Shown here: positions 31,101 through 35,776 of the stretch, piece by piece
How positions within the stretch are numbered: the first letter of the stretch is position 1
Layout of the letters: each line of letters opens with the position of its first letter
DNA from: a virus
DNA length: 35,776 nt
Reading direction: 5' to 3' (one strand)
Virus record (IMG/VR): IMGVR_UViG_3300007276_000130
Location: 1-35,776 of that record
Notes under the pieces: generated by a model
What the model was told of the DNA's origin: nothing
The model's database searches: none
The model's input: only the letters and a program-made list of their open reading frames with translations
Translations under genes and position numbers: made by a program

Positions 31101-34100
31101 AGATTCGACATGTCCTCGGACAAACTTGTCTCTAGGGTAGTTAGCTCATCCCTGAAGTCTTCTCGTATGGCAAGCTCAGAGTCCGCTATAGTGTCCAGCA
31201 GGTTTTCTTCTGTTGTACCTAGCTCTGCGGATACATCTGCAATGGACTGTGCTAACGCTTCATCACGAGAAAGCCCTGTTGCCTCATACTCTGCTATCTT
31301 CTCAAGAAGGTTTGTCTCAAGGCTGGACATATCCCCAACCAAACTTGCCTTCAGATCGACTAACTCGTTCCTGAAATCCTCTCGTATGGTAAGTTCAGAG
31401 TTCGCTATAACGTCTATTAGGGATTCTTTTGTCGTACCTAGATCACCAGCAAGCTCATCAATAGCCTGCGCTAACGCTTCATCACGAGAAAGCCCTGCTG
31501 CTTCGTATTCAGCCACTTTAGCGAGAATGCTTGTCTCAAGGTTCGACATATCCCCAAGCAAACTTGTCTTCAGATTAGCTAATTCGTCTTTGAAGTCTTC
31601 TCGTATGGTGAGGTTAGAGTTTGTTATAACGTCTAACAGCTCTGCCTTTGTTGTACCTAGCTCTGTGGACACCTCTTCGATGGCCCTAGCCAGTGCTTCA
31701 TCCCGAGAAAGCCCTTCTGCTTGGTACTGATCCATCTTGCCAAGGAAACTTGTTTCGAGGGTAAGCATGTCTTGAGACACATCTTCAATAGCTTTGGCTA
31801 GTGCTTCATCCCGAGAAAGCCCTTCCGCTTGGTACTGAGCCATCTTGCCAAGGATACTTGTCTCAAGATTAGCCATATCCTCAGATACAATCGTCTCTAG
31901 GACAGCTAGTTCGTCCCTAAAGTCTGTTCGTAAGGAAGACTCAGAGTCCCCTATGATGTCTAGCAGAGTTTGTGTTGTTGTGCCCAATTGACCTGCAAGC
32001 TCGCTAATAGCCTGCGCCAATGCTTCATCACGAGTCTTACCCTCTCCTTGTAGCTGATCTATACGGTCATTAAGCTGCTGCTCAGACTCTGTTAGCTGGT
32101 CGGACAACGCAGCTATTTGATCGTCTACAGGATCGACTACAGGATCGACTACAGGATCGACTACAGGATCGACTACAGGATCGACTACAGGATCGACTAC
32201 AGGATCGACTACAGGATCGACTACAGGATCAACTACAGGATCGACTACAGGATCGACTACAGGATCGTCTACAGGATCTGGCGTTGGGTTAAGTAAGCTA
32301 CCGTCATCGTCAATGCCAGAATCCGTACGGGCAGTAGAGTCTGGGTTGATTGATTCAATCTGGTCTAGCAGACTGTCTAATTGCAAAGGCGTTGTGTTTG
32401 GATTACCAAGCAGCCCGTCTAGCTGAAGCATTAACATGTTTTCAGAGTATTCAGTCACATTGTCTGAAGCGTACTTTTCTGACTTACCTACAAACTCAGC
32501 CAAGTCTTCTTGTGTAGGTGTATACCCAATGTCAGTAAAGTAATCCCTAGCTTCTCGGTTAGTGACATACATCGGGTCGAAAACATCAGAACGTAAGCTG
32601 TTAAGCGCAGCCTCGGCTTGCCCAGACTCGGTTTGGCGTACGTACTGAGCGACCTGCTCGTTAGTTAATGTCAGACCTTCAAGCGCTGCGGCATCTATGG
32701 CTTCTTGTGCGTCGATATAGCTGCGGTCTACTAAGTCTGCAACGCTAGCAGCTAACCTATCTTCAGCGATGTCGCCGGTAAAACCAAGTATGTCCGCTTC
32801 AGTGGGGGCGTAATCAGGGTTTTCAATTTGGAACGTATCTTTGGATTCGGTATATGTGGTGTAATCCGCGTCAAACGCATCATTTAATAGGGTGGTTTGT
32901 AGACCGCCGTATTCATCACTGGCTATACCAAATTCTGCTAAGGCCGCTTTAGCCTGTGCATCATTAATCAGCCCCCTCTTAGCGCCTTCTATTGTGGCAT
33001 TTATACCTGCATGAGTAGAGCGTACAGCCCCAGCCAAAGCATCTCGTGCGCCATCAACACCTAACAAAGCCGATGTAACTGCGGTGCCGCTAATAAGACC
33101 TCCCGCACCGGCAGAAGCTATTGCAGCGCCCCAGTCGCGGTTTGGATCTGTAGAAGTTAGAGTAGCCTCTAACGCTGTCCCAGTTAGTGCTTCTTCTCCG
33201 TATTCAAAAATCCCTTCTTTACCCGCAGTTTTTGCAGCCCGCAGCCCTGTAACGAGAGCGTCTCCAGCATTGACACGATCACCTAGCTCTTTAGCCAAAG
33301 CCTCCATTTTTGGGTTTAAGGTGGTTTTTTTACCCCCGAGTAAGAGTTTGTCTAGTGCCTCGCCACCCAAACCAAAAGATGCAAGCGACAGCACCGTAGC
33401 GGTACCACCGCTAATCATTGCAGCATCATGGGCAAACTTGTGGATCTCATCCATTTGCCCCGGAAATAGACCATTCTGGTCAACTAAATTGCCGATAGGT
33501 ATACCGGCGGATTGCATAAGAGCTACTGTGGCTTCGTTGTTTTCTCGTAACTGCTTTAGTTTCGCATCAAACGCCTCGTCATAAGCCCCGTCAGCGCTAC
33601 CCCCAAAAGCCTCGCTAGCGTCGGTAGCAGCGGCGGTAGTCAAACCAGCCCTCGTACCAATCTGAGTTGCTGCAACTTTAGCAGAAGCGGATACCGCGCC
33701 TTTCCCTGCAATTTTTGCTGCGGATAACGCAGCGCCCTTCGCTATTACTCCTGCACCACCACCAACAAGTAAAGGGCCGATTTCTTGGAAAAGCTCTACC
33801 CCTGCAAGTTCAGCCAGCATGATAGTTGGGTCGTCAGCAAGTGCGTCTGTCCATGCTTGAGTAGTGCCCCAGAACCCTTCTGCTTCTTGTATTGTCCCCC
33901 ACATGTCTTTAACGCGGGCTTGGTATCCTTCGGTATTCGCAGAATCGCCAAGTTCAAGAAGTTTATTTACGTATTGACCAAGTTCTAAGTCATCTGGGCG
34001 TGCCCCAAATAGGTAAGTAAGCCCCAACATGGCTTTGGTAAAACCCGCACCCGCACGGATCATGTTTGCAGTGGTGTTAATTGCACCCGCTTCCAAATTA

Positions 34101-35776
34101 GCGGCTAGCTCACGGGCTTTTGTCTCGTCCATGCCAGAAGCAAGCATCGCGGGTAAGATGTTTTCAGCCACATTATTAGCGGCTTCTACAGCGTCTTCAG
34201 CTATTTCGTAAACGCTAATGCCGTCAGTCGCGCTTTCTACGCCGTTCTCTTTGACGTATTCAGCGCTTTCTTTATTGCCTGTAGCAGAGTCGGCACGACC
34301 TAACTTGTTTGTGTACGCTTCTGGGTCACTGTTACGTAACTTTGCAAGTTCATCGAGATCCAACGCAGATACAGCATCTACAAGTCTGCCAGTAAGCTCC
34401 ACACCAGACTCTTCTAGCAACCTTAAATGGCTATAACCTTCACCACGCAGCTCTACATAGGCGTTTATAGCATCTAAGCGGAAATCTGCGGGAGAGGCGT
34501 TACCGCCAGCTCTGCGAGCCATAGACTCAGCTATTTGATCTATTGCTAACCCAATAGACGCTGCTCTAGCTTCTGGAGTCACTCCGGGCAAAAATTGTTC
34601 CGTGGTGTATTTCGTACCTTCAATATCTAATTCAATTACGCCATCAGCAACAAAAGTATCTGCTACAGAGACATTGGGGTCTGCAATTCGAGAATCTGCT
34701 TCAAAATTAAGCGGTGTAGTGGGGGCTTCTTCTCCAAAAGACTGTCCAAGTAAAGTGTTAAGTGTGCTTCGTGGGTCTAACCTGTCCGCTAAAGAAACCC
34801 CCGCCGCGTCAAGATATTTTTGGAACTGCGGGGCATCTATAATTTCATTAGCAAGATCAAGTTTTTGTTCTTGCGGTATGTCTCTAGTGGTACGAAAAAT
34901 ATTAGCCCACAAAGAAGGTTTTTCCTTAAACTTAAGTAACAACCCATTGACATCTTCAAATATAGGAAGTCCATCTTCATCGACCAACCCACGGGGTTTG
35001 TAGCCTCCTAATACTTCAGACATTTCTGCGGCTCTTGCCGCTTCCCTATTAAAGGCAGCAATACCGTACTTACGTATATATTCATCTTCGCCTAGAAGAT
35101 CAGAAAACTCCTCACGTTCTAAGTCTTGTTGTGCTCTAGTTAGCCCTGCTATACCTTCAGAACCTTCAAACTGATAATCAATACCCCCCGCTGCGGCAGT
35201 TATATCCGCTTGACTTGGTGAGAACAGACCACCTATAGCTTCACCAGTGCCGCGTAACACCTCGCCCATTTTCTCGAAGAAGGTGTCTTTGTTTATGCCT
35301 GCTATACCGCCACCAGACAGGACGTACTGCCCTAAGCCTATAGATAAAGCATCTTCAAGCTCGATACCTTGCGTTAAGGCTACTTGGGTTCTGACCAAAC
35401 CATTCACTAACAAGTCTTGGTTTACACCTGCTCTGTCAAGCAGTTCGGGGGTAAGTCCTACCTTGTTGAGAGCAGTGGTGGTTAGATCAGGGCCAAAAGC
35501 TGCAAGCACCCCCGCACCAAGATTACCGCTTACAGCACCAGAACCTACTTGGGCTGCTGCGTATAAAAGTTTTGCCGTGTTGTATTCTGTTAGCGCTTGT
35601 GCGGCTAAGGATGCTGCGCCGGGGCCAGCAGCGGCAAGAGTTTCATAAGCTGCTTTAGCATTACCCAGCTTTTGTGCGGCGGTTGATCCGACAAACGACA
35701 GCCCTGCACTTTTGAGTACGTCTTCAAAATCTCCACCAGATATAACGGTTTGCCCTGCGGATACTGCTGCGGTAGC
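28190..35776 (-). CDS. Giant repeat virion protein (at least 2528 aa, 5' end outside the window)
   Basis: The frame is open to the right edge; an internal GTG at 35509 is not needed as a start because 89 further codons before it read as protein. Order: Ala/Gly-rich, partly hydrophobic N-terminal 1.1 kaa with glycine-zipper segments; a 13-unit DPVV linker (32125-32280); 17 coiled-coil repeats with the [LM]SRDEAL anchor (29073-32040); an EF-hand/dockerin-like loop DVTGDGVVDQAD (about 28751-28771); a Gln-rich helix; and a C-terminal YDFGSIFGPQQRASMFPTPYG. It has no known enzyme motif. It is probably a fibre-like or internal virion protein whose length is set by the repeat number. Confidence 0.85.
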   Translation of the reverse strand, partial: ATAAVSAGQTVISGGDFEDVLKSAGLSFVGSTAAQKLGNAKAAYETLAAAGPGAASLAAQALTEYNTAKLLYAAAQVGSGAVSGNLGAGVLAAFGPDLTTTALNKVGLTPELLDRAGVNQDLLVNGLVRTQVALTQGIELEDALSIGLGQYVLSGGGIAGINKDTFFEKMGEVLRGTGEAIGGLFSPSQADITAAAGGIDYQFEGSEGIAGLTRAQQDLEREEFSDLLGEDEYIRKYGIAAFNREAARAAEMSEVLGGYKPRGLVDEDGLPIFEDVNGLLLKFKEKPSLWANIFRTTRDIPQEQKLDLANEIIDAPQFQKYLDAAGVSLADRLDPRSTLNTLLGQSFGEEAPTTPLNFEADSRIADPNVSVADTFVADGVIELDIEGTKYTTEQFLPGVTPEARAASIGLAIDQIAESMARRAGGNASPADFRLDAINAYVELRGEGYSHLRLLEESGVELTGRLVDAVSALDLDELAKLRNSDPEAYTNKLGRADSATGNKESAEYVKENGVESATDGISVYEIAEDAVEAANNVAENILPAMLASGMDETKARELAANLEAGAINTTANMIRAGAGFTKAMLGLTYLFGARPDDLELGQYVNKLLELGDSANTEGYQARVKDMWGTIQEAEGFWGTTQAWTDALADDPTIMLAELAGVELFQEIGPLLVGGGAGVIAKGAALSAAKIAGKGAVSASAKVAATQIGTRAGLTTAAATDASEAFGGSADGAYDEAFDAKLKQLRENNEATVALMQSAGIPIGNLVDQNGLFPGQMDEIHKFAHDAAMISGGTATVLSLASFGLGGEALDKLLLGGKKTTLNPKMEALAKELGDRVNAGDALVTGLRAAKTAGKEGIFEYGEEALTGTALEATLTSTDPNRDWGAAIASAGAGGLISGTAVTSALLGVDGARDALAGAVRSTHAGINATIEGAKRGLINDAQAKAALAEFGIASDEYGGLQTTLLNDAFDADYTTYTESKDTFQIENPDYAPTEADILGFTGDIAEDRLAASVADLVDRSYIDAQEAIDAAALEGLTLTNEQVAQYVRQTESGQAEAALNSLRSDVFDPMYVTNREARDYFTDIGYTPTQEDLAEFVGKSEKYASDNVTEYSENMLMLQLDGLLGNPNTTPLQLDSLLDQIESINPDSTARTDSGIDDDGSLLNPTPDPVDDPVVDPVVDPVVDPVVDPVVDPVVDPVVDPVVDPVVDPVVDPVVDPVDDQIAALSDQLTESEQQLNDRIDQLQGEGKTRDEALAQAISELAGQLGTTTQTLLDIIGDSESSLRTDFRDELAVLETIVSEDMANLETSILGKMAQYQAEGLSRDEALAKAIEDVSQDMLTLETSFLGKMDQYQAEGLSRDEALARAIEEVSTELGTTKAELLDVITNSNLTIREDFKDELANLKTSLLGDMSNLETSILAKVAEYEAAGLSRDEALAQAIDELAGDLGTTKESLIDVIANSELTIREDFRNELVDLKASLVGDMSSLETNLLEKIAEYEATGLSRDEALAQSIADVSAELGTTEENLLDTIADSELAIREDFRDELTTLETSLSEDMSNLEANILDKVNEYENAGLSRDEALSQAIDDLAGDLGTTKENLLITIANSELAIREDFKGELTGLKASLLGDMSNLEASILDRVAEYEAAGLSRDEALAQAIEAVSGELGTTEQNLLDVVEDSALAVREDFRNELTTLKTNLSEEMSNLEANLLGKMAEYENAGLSRDEALAKAIEDVSGELGTTEQNLLDRITDSDLAIREDFKGELESLQADLSEGMSNIEANLLGKMAEYENAGLSRDEALAKAIEDVSGELGTTEQNLLDRITDSDLAIREDFTNELSALRTTLSEDVSNLETSLLEKMAEYEGAGLSRDEALARSIADVSGELGTTEQNLLDRIANSDTAIREEFKDEIDNLQASLAGDVANLEANLLEKIAGYEAAGLSRDEALSQSVADVSAELGTTEQSLLDRIAGSELAIREDFGTELANLQASLSGDVANLETNLLEKIAEYEAAGLSRDEALALAIEDVSGDVAGLETNLLNKVAEYEAAGLSRDEALSRAVADVSGDVASLETNLLDKIAEYEAAGLSRDEALTKAIEDVSGDVANLETTLLNKVAEYEAAGMSRDEALAKTVDELASDLGTTKETLLDAIADSELSVREDFKGELADLQTSLSGEVAGLETNVLDKMAEYEAAGLSRDEALAKAIEDVSGDVDATTRTLLTKIDEAEQAGADRDTALRTSISDLASELGVTEETLLTRIGESEESLRAAIGETEADLLRAISGAEGALTAEIEAVAELVGKPASEVTDADIDFVADLIAQQEAINDPATYTQEQLAYDVTGDGVVDQADLDLLQQARTGQDVLFDLDSMFAPTGLYAAQQQTQQALQRQMEQQQQQQIQTQQELQQQQELQQQQQMQQQMQSQQAIQTQIAQEGEQARRRDLLGQIMGAADITGQQVTVDQSPLAQIDYLYDFGSIFGPQQRASMFPTPYGTIERGPVQPTTRPRLPFGRKRGGIIDANDELLRIIGES
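28485..28646 (-). repeat. Poly-glutamine-rich codon tract
   Basis: About 50 codons, mostly CAG and CAA, coding for Gln with scattered Met, Leu and Glu, between the EF-hand-like loop and the C-terminal domain of the giant protein. It is predicted as a helix or coiled coil. Such tracts can change length by slippage. Confidence 0.8.
29073..32040 (-). repeat. Coiled-coil repeat array with two unit lengths (219 and 108 bp)
   Basis: The codons of the [LM]SRDEAL anchor recur 17 times, at 29073, 29181, 29400, 29508, 29616, 29724, then every 219 bp to 31695, then 31803 and 32022. Of 16 intervals, eleven are exactly 219 bp (73 aa) and five exactly 108 bp (36 aa). The short unit lacks a 37-aa block (ELGTTEQNLLDRI to about LSG). 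Both lengths keep the frame. The first (29073) and last (32022) anchors are diverged, as usual at array ends. Confidence 0.9.
32125..32280 (-). repeat. Thirteen-copy 12-bp tandem repeat (DPVV linker)
   Basis: CTACAGGATCGA repeats at 32125, 32137 and every 12 bp to 32269, thirteen copies, almost all identical; one copy has A instead of G (32231) and the outer ones end in T. It encodes DPVV units. Near identity at silent positions means recent expansion, so copy number may vary between related viruses. It probably is a stiff, extended linker. Confidence 0.92.

Noticed and set aside
28788-31730. A 980-codon open frame on the + strand, rich in Ser, Ala and Arg
   Set aside because: It lies antisense to the coiled-coil repeat array. 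Its repeating SRESPAASYSA pattern is only the mirror of the repeated codons, and there is no ribosome binding site or protein-like character.
35507-35509. GTG as the start of the giant protein
   Set aside because: The same frame continues for 89 codons to the window edge with protein-like Ala/Gly-rich sequence, so the true start is probably outside.

Overview
The window looks like part of the genome of a tailed bacteriophage, probably a marine podovirus-like virus. It has tightly packed genes with stop/start overlaps, a phage-type family A DNA polymerase, a primase-helicase, an acidic-tailed ssDNA-binding protein and very large Ala/Gly-rich, coiled-coil virion-type proteins. No rRNA, tRNA, CRISPR array, integrase or insertion sequence was seen. 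The host cannot be read from the sequence.

Layout. Positions 1-68 hold the tail of an upstream transcription unit and a Rho-independent terminator. Positions 69-747 are a non-coding control region with iteron-like repeats (TAATGTTACG and its complement), a perfect 14-bp inverted repeat, an AT-rich stretch, a near-consensus sigma70 promoter (597-625) and two copies of a palindrome (GTTATAGG-NN-CCTATAAC). Two more palindrome copies lie 22-23 nt upstream of later gene starts. Positions 748-18935 are about two dozen + strand genes: a PNKP-type 3'-phosphatase; a triad of helical (DUF3150-like) protein, MoxR/CobS-like AAA+ ATPase and metallopeptidase-VWA protein; a run of small unknown genes including a paralog family; a VRR-NUC nuclease; an HTH-DUF3310-like protein; PolA; a Cas4/RecB-like nuclease; an SNF2-type helicase; a zinc-motif protein; an SSB; and an AEP primase-helicase. 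A strong terminator at 18995-19038 closes this half.

Positions 19037-35776 are on the - strand and converge on that terminator. They encode five virion-type proteins, two of them giant: 1929 aa with an HEMAH metallopeptidase motif, and at least 2528 aa, open at the right edge. A 70-aa gene with its own excellent ribosome binding site is nested in another frame of the 1929-aa gene.

How it fits together. The + strand half looks like early control, host takeover and replication: PrimPol-helicase, PolA, SSB, nucleases and helicase form a plausible replication and recombination set. The - strand half looks like late virion genes, probably including proteins injected with the DNA. The most interesting candidates for undescribed biology are the palindrome regulon, the ATPase/VWA triad, the four-member GDS/RVWR small-protein family, the nested gene and the quantal 219/108-bp repeat array in the giant virion protein.
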